Assembly: GCA_023853785.1 (NCBI GenBank)
Contig: JAJIRX010001030.1
Location: 1-50,956 of the forward strand
Origin: Psilocybe azurescens
Taxonomy: Eukaryota > Basidiomycota > Agaricomycetes > Agaricales > Agrocybaceae
Direction: 5' to 3'
DNA length: 50,956 nt
Part shown: one piece after another, positions 11,217-24,036 of the stretch
How positions within the stretch are numbered: the stretch's first letter is position 1
Layout of the letters: every line of letters starts with the position of its first letter
Program-made: the position numbers and the translations under genes
Notes under the pieces: model-generated
The model's database searches: none
Told to the model about the DNA's origin: nothing
What the model saw: the letters and a program-made list of their open reading frames with translations, nothing else

Positions 11217-12280
11217 CCATTAGACCATGGACAGCAACACCTATCTATCTGCTTACAATACCAAGCCAATAATTTTCTCCAAAATAATTATTTTGAAATG
11301 TGAATGATAAATGCATGTGGGCCTAGTCTTCAGTATTGATATTACTGACCTTTTTGAATTCATGGCCAAGCTGGATGGAAAGTTGTATGGGCAAAACTGA
11401 GCATGATATTGGACAGCTACGAAATATGAACCACAGCCGCCCAATTTTGTCTTATTTTTGAAGGAGAGCTCAGAATTCTTTCATATAATAAAGTACTATC
11501 TATTTTATTGCAGAAAATCAGTTTAATAGACACAGGAATCCTGTTTGTTTGCGTGAGGGAATAATCAAACTGTCATGATCCACATTTGAGTCACCCACTG
11601 CCTTCCATTTTGAGTATGTCCTCTAGCAAATCTGTTTTGCATCCTGCCCACTTGTTTCCTCTTTCCATCTCCTTTTTAATCTGGTCTCATTGACTTTTTT
11701 GTGGCATATTTTCATGTACTCTTCTTCCCCAACACATATTTAGTTCCTATTCATCCTCCATCCCACATTTATGCCTCCTGTTCGATCCAAACTCATTCTA
11801 AGTATGTCTTGAGTTACTATATCCTTTTGACCATAATTTATGTCATGTGTAACACAAAATTGTGAACTGAGCTATGGAGAAAATGTAACAAGTAACTATA
11901 GATAGTGAAAATCATCCAAACCAAGCTTTGAAACGCACAGGATGGCGAAATTTTAGCTGTACACTGTATTTCAAGCTAAGTCAGCGTGGCTAGAAGGGAG
12001 CATGGCCCTCAACAAACAGTTAATTTCTTATTCAACACGTTTCTGGTGTATTAAACACCATAGGAAATGATGAATATGTGTCATAAGAATTATGGTGTGA
12101 AAAATCGTTTGAAATGGCACAGTACGACAGCATTTGACAAATCGCCACATATAATAACCATAACCCTCCAGTAGTTAGACTGAGGGCATTGGTGTATATC
12201 GGCCGGTGCCATTTTTAAAATACAAGGCCAGAGCTTTCATGGTATCTTTCGCACCATGAGTCCTGACTGCTGCTTTATTC
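11217..12280. other. Intergenic, no gene seen
   Basis: AT-rich sequence downstream of the sirtuin with only one short minus frame (11253-11444). No repeat shared with the rest of the window was noticed. Confidence 0.5.
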
Positions 12281-12780
12281 TTATCTAATGCCAGCTGCGG
12301 GTATATCAAAGTCTTCCATATGCGAAAACACTGCAAATTTTCTGTTAGTCAGAAAAAAACACTTCAAAAACTGGATTAAACTTGCCCCAGTGTTCGCCAT
12401 GTCAAGTGGTTTGAAAATGGTGGTATCAAATGAAAAACACCCCATTAATGATATAAGGGTTGGCATGTCTGAGTCACCAGAATATTTTTGAATCGACTGA
12501 AAGAGCTTCATGTGATAGGACTGGGCAGTCTATAGTTCCCAGATATGCTTTAGCAACGTGGGGAAGGAGAAATGGAAGGGGATGGAGAGGCTTACTGGTT
12601 CTGGACCAAACAATGTTTGGTGGAGCTGCTGAGGCGGCATGCACAGGTGAGTTTTATTTTGACATGGACTGGTCTACAGATACCGGGATAGAACATTCAG
12701 CCGGATTTCACCAGGTATTACAAAAGCTCCTACCAGCTTGCTCTTCGTATGTTGGAGACTACCCTCCGGAGACTGGATAA
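12281..12780. other. Small overlapping ORFs, unassigned
   Basis: A minus frame at 12281-12511 (76 codons, hydrophobic, with FKCFFLTNRKFAVF-like sequence) and plus frames at 12288-12491 and 12460-12780 overlap. None shows a family motif. The minus frame could be the 3' exon of the AT-hook gene to its right, but I found no convincing splice path. Confidence 0.25.
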
Positions 12781-13114
12781 TCTTGGATATTCTCCTCCTT
12801 TTTCAGGCCCTATATAGCCTTCTTCGTCCTGATGCACTGTCAATTGGTATATAAAGCAGACCTTAGCGCCGGATAGGAGACCGAACCTTGTTTGATGGGT
12901 CAGCTTTTCTCTTGAGGCTCAAGCCACTAACCTCCACCCCAACGAATTTCTTCATAATTCCACTATGACCTTTCAACTAAAGAGAGCATTAGGAACTTCT
13001 GCAGGAACGAACATAGCAGAACAGATATTTTACAGAAGCTGCTTCGATCTCTTGAATTTTCTTAGACTGTGTCTTCTCCTTTGAAGCCGAGGTTTCTTTG
13101 GGTTGTTGTTTCCT

Positions 13115-14170
13115 CTAAATTTTCTGCAATTTAGCAAACAGCTCTGAAACAGATAGGGAGATGGTAACCTTTTGCACTGGCTTTGTCGGAGATTTTGTAA
13201 GAGACGGTGCCTGGAAAAGGGATGTGATCGCATCCATTGTATTTTCGTTCTTCCTTTGTGAGCTAGTCTGCACTCTTTCTTCCCTGTCATGATCGAGAGT
13301 TGGTTTCGGTGCCTCTTTCTTTGGACGGCCCCTCCCTCTCTTTACCGCTATTTTTTCGTGGCCTTCATGGAGGACTAAGGCGTCTGCTTCCATTTGAGTT
13401 ATGATAGCATCAGCCCATTTTTTGGCAGAAACAGAGATGTCTTGACGTCCACAACGTATGTGATTCTGTAGAACGTATGTAAAAACTCTCCTAGCAGCTT
13501 CACAAAGAGCCGCCTTATTTTTCTTTGCCCACTGATAAAGGTCTAAATAGTGGTGAACACAACTTTTGAGGGTGGATCAAATCTTACCTTTTTTCCAGCT
13601 ATATCCATTTTCGTATTTTGAATACAATTCTGCAAGCTCTTTCGTTCTCCCTTTCCCTCAGCGTTTTGGAGTTGGGTATTTTGTGTATGAGTCGAATTAC
13701 CCATCTTTTCAGAAACTGGTCATCCTGCGGGCCTTCCAGGCCAATCTGTTCTGTCAGAACTTGCTGGCGCAGTTGGTCCAAAAACCAACGTTCTTCATAT
13801 GGCGTGGGATTTCTGAAGAGCCAGGTGGCAACCTAATGGCTTCAGCCAAGGATGATAGATGTTGCAGTTCTAGTAACATGAAAATAGCAGTATAGAACCT
13901 GGGATACCAGTAGATTCTTCCAGCCACCGAAACTTTGAGGTGCAACTGCTTGTCTTCCAATGCATTTTCCAGTGTACAAATCCACTTGGAGGTTTCCGGA
14001 AGCGAGTGATATCCAAAGGGCGGTGTGTACGTCTGAGTCCACCAGCTATTCTCGATGTTCTCTATGCCGTCCTTCTTGTTGTGAGGAGATTCCATGGATG
14101 ATAAACGAATAGATGAACTGTCAGAGAATTTGGGAATTAGAAGTTCCAGTACAGTTCCGCCCGGCAACTA
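13115..14170 (-). CDS. AT-hook protein, multi-exon, family not recognised
   Basis: Reading leftwards, 14167-13754 and the overlapping frames 14042-13842 and 13781-13599 look like exons. A 66 nt intron with donor GTTCTA (about 13902) and acceptor CCATTAG (about 13837) would join the frame containing SFGGWKNLLVSQ to VATWLFRNPTPYEERWF and on to DQFLKRWVIRLIH. Further left, 13393-13115 encodes AVKRGRGRPKKE, a textbook AT-hook (GRP core with flanking basic residues) that binds the minor groove of AT-rich DNA. Exon linkage between 13599 and 13393 is not resolved. A nuclear, DNA-associated role is inferred from the AT-hook only. Confidence 0.45.
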
Positions 14171-14867
14171 CGGTGGGAATTCCGGGTCAGACAAGCCATG
14201 TGATACTTAGTCAACGCACACCACATGGTTTCTTGACAGTCATTTGTGGAACTTGGGGCACGGCCCAATTGATTTCAAATTCCATGATTTTGGCCAATGA
14301 ATTATAGCCCATTCTGACCGCCTAATAAATCCGCAGATAATGAAATATTTTATATTAAAATTAGAAGGCATCTTGATATCAAGGTCAGTATTTCATCTTC
14401 GACATCAGCGTCATTGTTGTGGGTTTTATTTTTGGTATTACTCATACTGGTGCTGAAATAAGTATTTCCAAGTACAAAATATACTATAGACTGCATAGAT
14501 TAAATTATTTGCTGACGAGAAACTAGTTAATGTAGAAACCAACAGGTTCAAGTTCCAACTTATCAATGGTTCACTTATATTGTGTTCTGTCCATGAGAGA
14601 CAGAATGTTGCGGGAAAATGTAGAAACTGATCGCAGTCCAAGATCACCTACCAGCCGGCCGATGTCAAGTTATGGTCCACTTGGTCTGAGGTCACACTCC
14701 GGTCCATATATTTGACATGATCACTCAGAAACACTACTTGGCGGCATTGATCATGATGTACAGCAGGAAGCCGTTGAGAATGAGGCACTAGGATGGCTGA
14801 AGGACAGTGCCATATCTCGCAAAATATTCTGAACACTAACCCAGCACTATGAATACTTAAGGAACAG

Positions 14868-14932
14868 ATACTGGCAACCAAACAGCAAACAGCAAACACC
14901 GGACAGCAAACAACAAACAACAAAGGATGGAA
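14868..14932. repeat. AAACAGC/AAACAAC simple repeat
   Basis: A short run of AAACAGC- and AAACAAC-type units. A TTTGTTG-type run of similar composition on the same strand is seen at about 22045-22120. Both are low-complexity and are not clearly related elements. Confidence 0.5.
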
Positions 14933-14999
14933 ACAAACCAAGTGCCACAATCGACCATGGAACGCAGTCGCCCTCAATGTAATGAGAACGGACTGAAGT

Positions 15000-16640
15000 A
15001 TGCCCAGGGTGAAACCCCATTTAAGCCTTCTCTACATCGTCCTCTCACTAATCACATGCAAAAAAGAAAACCTTATTCCATCAGCCTGGAGGTCATTCCT
15101 GCATAAGGGTGTAACCTGGGAATACTGGGTCTTTGAAGTTTCCACAGAACCAGTCACGTTTTTGGAACTATTGGGGATGTTGCTTTTGAAAAAGAAGGAA
15201 AGTGTGCTTGGGTTCGCCTCAGCGATTCCTGGGAACTCACTTCTCGGGACGTGGGTGCACAAGGCCGACCAAAGCAAAAACACCCAATTTTAATGGGTGA
15301 GAGGCGTCTTTGCCCCAAGTATACCATGGAAATCCCAGTCGCATTGGAATGTCTCTGCTGTTCAGAAGAAACTGGCCAGGGATGGAGTGGAGGAATGTAA
15401 GTTACTGTCTCTCTTACACATCCTTCCTGACACGTGGCAGGCCACAAACAAGGCAAAAAGCGGCCTGGGGACACTGGGGAAGCAGATTTGGCTAAAATTT
15501 GGAAACGATCCCGGGAGGATCGAGCGATCCGGGTTGAAGGTATGTTCCTTCACGTTTTGTTCATCTATGCCTTTTGAAAGCACACTTACCCAAGAACAGT
15601 TGGCGTCCAGACCATGGCACTCTCAGAATATAAGCCCATGTTGGCAGTAAATCAAGGGAACAAGTGGATTGAAGATCTTTACTGGTCGTGGAACTCTGAT
15701 CCCGTCCGAAAGATTGTGCCACTCCTTCGTGTGGGATCCCAGATCTTACATGATCTTCTCTCTCCCATATCTCATTCCTCATGCTGCAGACACCTGTAAA
15801 GGAGGAATCAAGCTTCTAGGGCCTCCCAATCGTGGCATTACGTGTCCAACCACGAGTTTGATAATAGAAGACATGACAGTTGCGGAGGGTTTCAATGCCG
15901 TGGACTTCATTACCAGGCTCCCTGAAGAAGATGTGGGACTGGGGGACTTCATGACTTCTATGTATTTTACCCTATCCTCTAAGCCATGGAGTCCAGGTAG
16001 AAGGGTATATGGGCTCCTGGATGTTCCTGCAACAGCCCGTGGAATAGGAGCCTCGCGGTATTACTGCACATCCATTTGATACAGACCCATCCTGTGTCAC
16101 AGAGGGAGGATGGACCACCGTATGGACGCCTCCTGGTGGCATAACCCACCCTCACATGGACTTTTATGGCCCTATCCAGCATATGGTTCATTTCCATGGA
16201 CAAAAGCTGTGGCTCCTTTGGCCACCAACAACAAAAGAACCTCGAATGGTATTCCCGTCACCACAAACAAGTTGCCGCTGAAAGCCTTACCTCCCAGGCA
16301 ATACAAGATCTAGAGGGTCTGCATGTTCAGTATTTCAATGGCTCCTCTGAACATGCATTCACAGTGGCACCGAACTACATTCATGCTGTAATGTCGGTTT
16401 CTGACGCTGCACATTGTGCAACTAGGGTTTGGAGGCTTGCTGATTTTACTGAAGCACAACGATTTATAGAATGGGCTTTACAATGGTGTGCTAACTCTTC
16501 AAATTCAGGGGTTACTCGACAGGAGACATTAATGGTCTTGGATACAATAAGTCAGGATATGTCATGGTGGATGTCTTTGACCCAGGGAAAGAAGGGAGCC
16601 GCTTTCGTGATGTTAAAACACGCCTGGATGGCCTCGTAGC
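15000..16640 (+). pseudogene. JmjC-like (cupin) domain gene, frameshifted
   Basis: The 3' part carries a recognisable Fe(II)/2-oxoglutarate cupin: GWTTVWTPPGGITHPHMD (about 16108-16161), in which HPHMD holds the His-x-Asp iron ligands, then VHFHGQKLWLLWPPT, then a second frame with a VAPNYIHAV segment (about 16366-16390) that fits the distal His, and a closing WRLADFTEAQRFIEWAL helix. The frame changes by one base between WPPT and KNLEW, in the CCACCAACAACAAAAG stretch near 16215. Upstream, 15000-15650 is one frame broken by a single TAA (15291-15293), with a plausible 41 nt intron after RIERSGLK (15541-15581). 15669-16079 encodes an LLGPPNRGITCPTT segment typical of the region before the cupin. 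JmjC enzymes demethylate protein lysines or hydroxylate proteins. This copy is probably inactive as assembled. Confidence 0.6.
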
Positions 16641-17987
16641 TGAAGAAAAATCCATCAGAAGGCGGATTCGCGGTGCTATTTCTCAAGAAACCAGGGGAAA
16701 GTAGTAGCTTCCTATAACATAAACTAATTCAACTTCTTAAACAAGTCTATTTCACTTGCAATGCAATTTATGTGAATGCATAGATAATTATTAACACATT
16801 GTGAACAAGGAGTTAATCTCTGATGCATAGAGTGAAAGGTCAAAGACACCTTGCAGTATTTGTAAGAATAGAAAAGTAAATCAGGAATGGTTGGATAAAA
16901 TAATTGCTTAGCCCCGATGGAAATCAGGATGCACAAGCAGTATCTAACTGTATTTTTTTGAGAAATCATGAAATATAGTGGGTTTTCCTTGTGTAACGTT
17001 TCGAACATTCGAACATTAATTATTTGCAAGGATGTTTTGTCTTTTAAACATTGAATAAAAACCAAGTCGTAGATAATTAGTTCAGTTGAGAGTGTAACTG
17101 ATCGGATGGGTGAAAGGAAAGAATTTATGCATCTGCGGTAGAGATGTACTGGTCAGTACCTTGTACAAATGTATATAAGATAGGTCCACTCAATGTCAAT
17201 TCTCCATTCCTCGGCCTCCAAGTCAGCCTTTTTTTTTCTGCCTCTCATGAGTAATAACAACCCCACTGGCATCGATGGCTATATCCCCGAGAATTTTTGT
17301 TACATTGGTTCCTCCAAACATTTGGGATCAAAGTCAAGGATACTATCCATGGGGGCTTTGACGCTGGCATTTTCAACCCCAATAATACCATTCATCCGTA
17401 TGTCACCTCTTTTCAGTTATACTTTTATGCCGAACAATTTACAAACCAACTGTTTTATTGGTTATCGCTAAGCTGCTTCAAAACCAACTCAATAAATTTG
17501 TTACCGATAGGAACAGCAAAGTTTTCATAACGACCTAATACACACATATTTTCAATTACAGCCAATATAATGTCAGAAACTCTCCTTGGCTCATGCCACA
17601 CGGGTGGTGGGGCCAAAATCATCTTGAACATTTTGTAAGTGTGACTTAATAGTAATTGGTCAGCATGTCCATGAGCTGACATGCTTATCTCAGCATTGTG
17701 GGAAGTACTTAGTAAATGTATTTTAAATCACTGACTAAGCATGTTTTCACCAGTTATGTAATTTATTGTCGCTGTAGTTGCAAGAGAGATGGCCAAAGCT
17801 AGAGAGTAGTTACAAGTCTCCTTAAGGGAGTTGTTGTATTTGACCAGAAATTTGTATGGGAACCAGTGTAAAGCATCTACCATCTGACCGACTCTGGAGA
17901 TTTATAGCATACAGAACAAAGTTAGTCAAAATTATTCACGTCCATAATGTTCTTGAAATATACTGACATTTGTCTAGATCATTGCGG
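16641..17987. other. Intergenic with unassigned small ORFs
   Basis: Minus frames at 16724-17065 and 17455-17682 and plus frames at 17193-17471 and 17297-17530 overlap each other. The minus frame 17455-17682 (VSDIILAVIENMC, then VPIGNKFIELVLKQL) looks most protein-like but has no recognised family. Confidence 0.3.
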
Positions 17988-18760
17988 TGAGATGTTTAGT
18001 GCGTGGTGTCTATGTAATTTCCCAATACACACAACACTCCATCAAATATATGTATTAATCAGTTCGATCTGGAGGGTACGCTTTAAGGCTTATGATAATA
18101 ACTAGTTTTACCAAAGTACAGACTGAGGCGTTTGCTCAAGAGTAATCACTAACAACGGGAGAACCTGTTAGACAGGCGAGTACACACGAGAGAATGAAAT
18201 ATTAAAGGTGATTCGCGCTGAAGTGAGGGTGATCCTTATCATGAGGCAAGTTATCTCTAGTATCGAGCGGCGATCGCTAACTGGGTGATCCCTCACTCAC
18301 GTCGGCTGCATGGCAAATCACAACTGTTATGGTCGGATCTAGTAGACCACCATATGTTGAGTTGTGGACAAGATTTCAATTGCCAATGCATTCGGTCCGT
18401 GGGGCGATCTTCCGTGGGGCACAGTGATGTTTGACTACCAAGCAGGTGATCGCCTAATTTAGCTTTTGTGATTTCTGGGCACAGGGATCGCCTTTGATAA
18501 TTAATAAGGTTTCCGCCACTCGGTGATCACTTGTGAGGGACAGATGTGACATCTGTTAAAAACTTAACAACCATGTAATGTGGGGACATATGAATTGAAT
18601 AAAATTACACTGATAGTAGTAGTTCACCTCGTCAATCTACTTAAAGTTGTATTTTCCTGAAACTTTAGATATATATCTTGGACGCCAAGTTTTTGCATAT
18701 GGTTCAGAATGATAGATAGTGGGAATATCTGACTTTCTGGCCATATTGATTGATCCTCTA
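17988..18760 (-). mobile_element. Inverted, internally deleted LTR copy F
   Basis: On the plus strand it begins TGAGATGTTTAGTG, the reverse complement of the LTR right end. About 200 bp in, it jumps from the LTR end region directly to the TTATCATGAGGCAAGTTATC segment, so roughly 0.8-0.9 kb present in copies A and D are missing. It ends with the same ~190 bp insert seen in D and E, in reverse (GTGACATCTG... to GGCCATATTGAT). Confidence 0.8.
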
Positions 18761-18792
18761 AGGCGTAGTTTCAATTGATTTGGAGAATTCCT

Positions 18793-21164
18793 TTACAGTG
18801 GCATGAATTGATGATGGCGTGAAATCTCCACCAAGAGAACTCTTGAATGCTCCGATACAGAAACAGAGTTATAGGAATGGATCAATGCATATAATACGGC
18901 ATTTGGTCCCCCAGTCAATGTTTTAAAGTAAGCCTGAAAAATGAAAACCGGAATAAAGCTCGTGATGTGGCACAAATCAAGGCCGGGGTTTGTGGATCCA
19001 ACGACCCATGTAAGCTTTGTCCTGCTCAAATAGGGATTAAAGAGAAAATATTTCAAAGATTGAAGGTTAAATACTGACTTTCGTACTGATTCACGCCATC
19101 CCTTTAAATTTGATGGAATTTTCAAGCATGAAGCACGTCCCCCAAGTCCGATCACCAAAAGCCCGCGGATAGGAGAACTGTTATTTGGAAGAATACTTTT
19201 GTATGATCTCCCTAAAGCATATTTCACCACCTGGAAAGAGCAATTTAAAAACAGTTGTCGACCAAGCAGCTCGACTCACATTGAAATTTGCTTCGTCAAA
19301 GAAAGCAGGCCCATTTACCAACAAAAAAATTATGACGGTCGGGCATGGGTGTTTTTTCATCCAGCATTCCACCTCCGTCTCCTTATCTTCTTCCATATTA
19401 TGTGATTTGGAGACATCCACTTCCACCTCATGTTTCATTAACTAGAGATATAATTAAAGCTCTACATATCCGTTAAGAAAAACAAAAGAGACTCACCAAA
19501 TCTGGATGGCCATCAAAGACATTATCAAGAAAGCTGGTCATCTCAGAGAGATTGATAGGCTCATCTGCTTTAAATCTTATCGTTATTGAAAGCAAAGGCC
19601 GAAGCTGGAAGTCATTGTGTCGAGGTATGACAGACTTTGGGAGGTTTTCAAATTCACAAGCAGCATTCCCAGCATGCGCGAGGGCATAGCCAAGGGGTAG
19701 TTCCACGTTGAACTGAGCAAGGTGTTCGTCCTTCTGGGTTGACGCAAAGGGTTACTGGACAGTCCTTTTCCTGGCAGGTAGCAGTACCAGAGGAGCGGTA
19801 GCATGACATGCACAGCTAACACACAAAGCTTAAGTTTAGTCCACCCATTGTCTCTGTGAAAATATCGTACGGGGTGGGCACAATCATCAGAACTCCATTT
19901 CAAATGGTTCCGAAAGTGTTTTGCTTCGGGGCTTTATCTTTTTGTAGACATTCCAGTGCCGGGATGGTGTCCCCTTGCCCTGGGAACTTAGCTGTAGAAA
20001 ATCTTTAATAGATTGAACAGAACAGGCCTAAAAAGCGAAACTTACTACCTTCGGTATTGGTTTCCAAAAGTGCTGTCTTCCACTTTGGCCGATCCCATAA
20101 CAGTGTTGCTTTGGGAATATTTGGGATCCCAGCTGCTCGAAGTATCTTCCACGCCAACATCTTTATCTTGCATAACAGTGTCTTGGGTAAGAAACTCAAT
20201 GTCGCTTCCTGGTTGCACCTCAGCTGTTGAAAATAATTAATGGATACAATAAGAAAAGCAGAGCGGAATATAGCTCAATACCTTCTATTTCAAGAGGCCA
20301 GTCGTTCATATGGTCAGATTCCATAACAATATCGCCATGGAAATTATCTTCAATACCAGTGCAGGGCTCTTCAATCGTACTACTCAGGGTGCGTTCTGGG
20401 CTGATGATTTCGTCGTGCATCAGCGTATCTTGGAAAGACTGTGCACCCGAGCTTTGGTAGCGATAGGGTAAACCTGAAAATTTAAATTAATTTAGGCTTC
20501 TTTAGCGGGGAAAGATGTAACTTGAGTACCCACAGTCATGTCCAGTGTAAGAAAGTGCCGTTTCAATTATGGAGTCATGATGATCACATACTTAGAAAAA
20601 CCAAGGTTAGTGATACCATTTCAATGGGGATAGTGATGAATCTCACTGATTTCGTCCCAGATGGTCAAGAATGTTTGATTTTCTTGTTCTTTGTTCGTCA
20701 TTCCTTCTAGGAGATCAGTCAGTTATAAAACACGCCAGAATTGCTTGGAAGCAACACCACTATCTTCAGTAGAACATGATTCTCAAGCTACATACCATCA
20801 TCTGGGAGGAGCATAGTCCATTCTCAGTGGTACATGATGGTTAAGAAGATGGAATGGACGCACATAAGAGCTGGCCCTGTTCGCTGGCATGTATTCCAAT
20901 GTTTTCATCTTCTCTTGAAATCCAGGATTCCAGCCAGTTTGATAGAGCTTCATCAACGGAAGTGTTTTCCGTTGTTCCATTCATACCTTCTATCTCCGTT
21001 GGAGATTGGAATGGTGCTGAAGGTGCCGACGATTGGCCAATGTCATATTCAGGCGACCCCTGAAAACCAGTAAGGGTTTTGTTGGGGAAAAATAGGGGAC
21101 TAGAAGGAGGGGAGGGATCACTGGCATCAACGAGGGTAATGACTGAGATGCTTGTGCCATCCAT
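18793..21164 (-). pseudogene. Degenerate multi-exon gene of unknown function
   Basis: Reading leftwards from a possible ATG at 21164: a Ser/Pro/Asp-rich N-terminus (MDGTSISVITLVDASD...), then an exon at 20473-20282 (SFQDTLMHDEII), a clean 58 nt intron (20281-20224), an exon at 20223-20049 (IEFLTQDTVMQDKD) and a further exon from about 20002 (TIPALECLQKDKAP). The frame then breaks: overlapping frames give KWSSDDCAHPVRYFHRDNGW and a Cys-rich CMSCYRSSGTATCQEKDC. 19706-19503 is open (QLRPLLSITIRFKADEPI), a 55 nt intron follows, and 19438-19181 encodes VNGPAFFDEANFNVSRA before another break into the 19230-18793 frame. The exon/intron pattern supports an expressed ancestor, now damaged by small indels. 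No family recognised; the Cys cluster suggests metal binding. Confidence 0.45.
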
Positions 21165-21242
21165 GTTGTTTGCTGTGAATACAAAGTGATGAACATGTGT
21201 CCTGCAGCGAAAGATAAAAAGAAAGTCATTGATCACGTGCAT

Positions 21243-22760
21243 TCAATCACCAAAATTGCACTCCTTTTGCCAAACCTACATTCCTTTCTCCTCCGAGCTT
21301 GCTCAGAGTGCTGGATCTTTTATTTTACTCAGAATATTGTGCTCCTTGGAACTACACTCATGTATAAACATTACACCCTGACCAAATAGTATATACACAT
21401 TCCATCCTCCATAGATACCTCTTGAGTCTTGCGCCGATCTATCCACAGTTGTCTATTATTTTCCATTTTTCCTATGCATAATGCTGACACCTTGTATATC
21501 CTTTATCCTTTTGCTTCTATATAATAACTTCTTATAATCTTATTCTAAACAAGGCTCAGCCTTGATCTGCTTCGGCCTCGTTCCTGAAAGTCTTGAATAT
21601 AAAGTCTTAAGATAGGTATGAATAACATTAGAATGGTAAGACACAAAGTTGTTAACAGAAGGCAACCTTAAATCCATTGTGCTGTTATGGTGGTATGACA
21701 GTTAGACGGGGATTCCTATGTAAAAGATAGGGTATCATGCTTTGATCCTATAGACTATATCTTTTGAAAAAAAAACAAGATGAAGAAAGAGAGGAGTGTT
21801 GATGGTATGGGCTGAACTGTTCGTATCGTACGGATTCAGAAAAGAAAGCTCTTTCTGGTGACAAAGAGGTGAAGGTCCAACCATGGTGATGTGTCAGCTC
21901 AGTTCAGCCTGAAAGCCGCAGCTTAGGCTCATTTTTTTGAAGCCTGGAGCTGAGCTGTGGCCTTCCATAGGCCTAGTTGACAGCTTTCAATGGCCTCAAT
22001 ACCGTGCAGGAATCCATTTCCACCAAATTATTCGCAGATCGCAGATTGTTGTTCATTGTTTATTTTTTGTTCTTTGTTGCCTGTTGTTTGTTGTTTGCAA
22101 TTTGTAGTTTGTAGTTTTGCCATTTGCTTTAGTTACTATAAATCCCCTTTTGTCAAATACACTTTAGAGGGTGTACACATTTGAGCTATCTCATTACTCA
22201 CAGATGATGGTTGAGCTGTTATTTCTCACTACGCCACTTCAACATTTGTGATAATGACCCCATTTGTCGGCTCTTGGTCAAATCTTTCAAACCTATGTGG
22301 TTTAGGTCTCCATAGTGTCTGAGATTCTTAAATTTTGAATCTTGGAGAAAAAAGATCTCGGTCCAATGATTATCATCACAAACCCCTTCAATTATTGATC
22401 TCTCTTGTTAAATACTGCACCATTTCCTTCAATTCGGCAGTCACACATCACAGTGCTCTTCAAAATGACGAAAGTGGGTAGATGTCTCAGTAAAAGTCAT
22501 GTATTTTGGCCAGTTTTACTTTTTTGTCTCTTTTGATGCCATTTTATTGCTATATGTGGTAATTTTGCGAAACTAAAAACTTGTCAGATGTGTCACGGGT
22601 CACGATGCCTGTCAAATTTAACAAAGTCGTAAGTACAGTACAAGAGGAAATCATTATTCACCAGTATTGATGTCAAAATTGTTCAAATCTGTAGCACTCA
22701 GCACCAGCTGTATACAAATGAGCAGGGTGGGAGTGAGCAGAATTATGCAGTGCTTACTAA
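21243..22760. other. Intergenic, low-complexity patches
   Basis: No gene recognised. A TTTGTTG-type simple repeat lies at about 22045-22120. A short chance ORF (21990-22184) overlaps it. Confidence 0.5.
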
Positions 22761-22765
22761 AGTCA

Positions 22766-22805
22766 AATGAGTCAGCGTATCAAGAAGAATACATGCTGAC
22801 TCATT
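22766..22805. repeat. Imperfect hairpin around TGAGTCAGC
   Basis: AATGAGTCAGCGTAT and ATACATGCTGACTCATT form an inverted repeat (15 paired positions with a 2 nt bulge and an ~8 nt loop). A 12 bp perfect palindrome TATCACGTGATA follows at 22825-22836. TGAGTCA is also an AP-1/Gcn4-type site, so a regulatory role is possible but unproven. Confidence 0.5.
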
Positions 22806-22870
22806 CTAACACTGTCAGAATTTTTATCACGTGATATCAAGAACTTGTGTTGATTAAGCTTGACGAATTT

Positions 22871-23074
22871 TCAGTTATCAACTTCCGGTGTCTCATGATC
22901 CTTGCCCTGTGTGTCCTCTATTGTTCTGGTGTCTAAACTACCCTTCTTGTGTTCTAAATTAGAGGCATTTTTTCCTCTAGACCTAGACCCTCTTCCTCCT
23001 TTCTGTGGATGGGAGCACCTAGCCGGACACTCGGCAGGGAGTTTGCAAAGTGTTTTGATCCGGTGTTTCTTCAC
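22871..23074 (-). CDS. Small basic ORF, 67 aa
   Basis: A minus-strand frame with a basic, Cys-containing N-terminus (KLPAECPARCSHPQKGGRGS) and a polar tail ending in TAA. It could be the first exon of a gene running left, or a stand-alone remnant. The plus-strand frame 23009-23425 overlaps it. No family assigned. Confidence 0.25.
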   Translation of the reverse strand: MKKHRIKTLCKLPAECPARCSHPQKGGRGSRSRGKNASNLEHKKGSLDTRTIEDTQGKDHETPEVDN

Positions 23075-23277
23075 CTCTCTAAAGGGTTGAAAGTACAGTA
23101 TTTACATTACTGTACGCTACGTGTTTACCTCCCAATCTCACGGTTTTTATCTATTTTCTTAGGTCTTTTCAACACCATCAGCAATCACATGGGTACGATC
23201 TTGCTAGATTTAGATGCTGGACTTTCTAACTCAGAGACGCCCTTGGCCATTCAGAGTGCACAGCTTTGGAATGGAGT

Positions 23278-23319
23278 GTCACGTGGGGACCTTGAAAAAA
23301 TCAGAGGTCCTCACGTGAC
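23278..23319. repeat. CACGTG hairpin related to the 42-46 kb tandem units
   Basis: GTCACGTGGGGACCT (23278-23292) and AGGTCCTCACGTGAC (23305-23319) are inverted repeats matching at 14 of 15 positions, with a 12 nt loop. The same core (CACGTG, then GACCT, loop, AGGTCCTCACGTG) recurs in every unit of the tandem repeat at 42.1-46.3 kb. Confidence 0.75.
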
Positions 23320-23425
23320 TATATTAGTCGGTACTTCTGTGTTAACCGCTGTCATATCTGTTTTCCTTTTCCAACCTCTCTGTTCCCCTATTTCTGCTGT
23401 CAATCATAAAAAGTTACTGCTTTAA

Positions 23426-24036
23426 AGGTTATTTTTAAATTATCCCATAGACTACTAGATCTCTCTTTGCTGTACACATTTTACGGCCTCAAGAACCAGA
23501 ACATGCAAATGTTCCGTTTGGATGCATAAGTATTCAATTACTTTCAAAATTTTACAATAATGTTTGGGAAGATATGATACTCAGAAGAGGACGAAAATTA
23601 AGGGACCAAGTGAAGTGGACCAACCCTGCATCAGGACAAACAAGGAACAAACATCATGACTCTTAAAAGCGTTAGAATTCCAAACAGTAGGCCACTCACC
23701 ACAACATTTACATGATGGAGCCCTTCCTAAGCCTACCTATTTTCGATGAACTGCCATGGAAAAGCAACTTTTTCCAGAAGAACATCTGTACCATCTTCTC
23801 AAGTAAACATCCGAATTCATTGTGAGTTTCCAACCAGAATGTTTATATCAACCCTAAATCACAAATTTTCCAGCCCCTCATTTTGAAGTTAAAGGAATTT
23901 GCCAATACTCTTGAAAAAACAAGCGGTGGACATTGTTCAGAATTCATCTGTCGGAAGTGGCTCCAAGGGAAAAGTCTGAGAACAGAGACAAAATCAACCT
24001 TGACAGCCGCGAGTGTCCGGAATCTTGTCTTTTGTG
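23426..24036. other. Upstream region of the 24 kb gene
   Basis: Mostly non-coding. A plus frame at 23883-24077 overlaps the likely start region of the next gene and may contain an upstream exon. Not resolved. Confidence 0.35.

Noticed and set aside
19580..19860. Cys-rich CMSCYRSSGTATCQEKDC as a known zinc-finger type
   Set aside because: The stretch lies in a frame interrupted by stops and overlaps another open frame, so I cannot assign it to a named finger.
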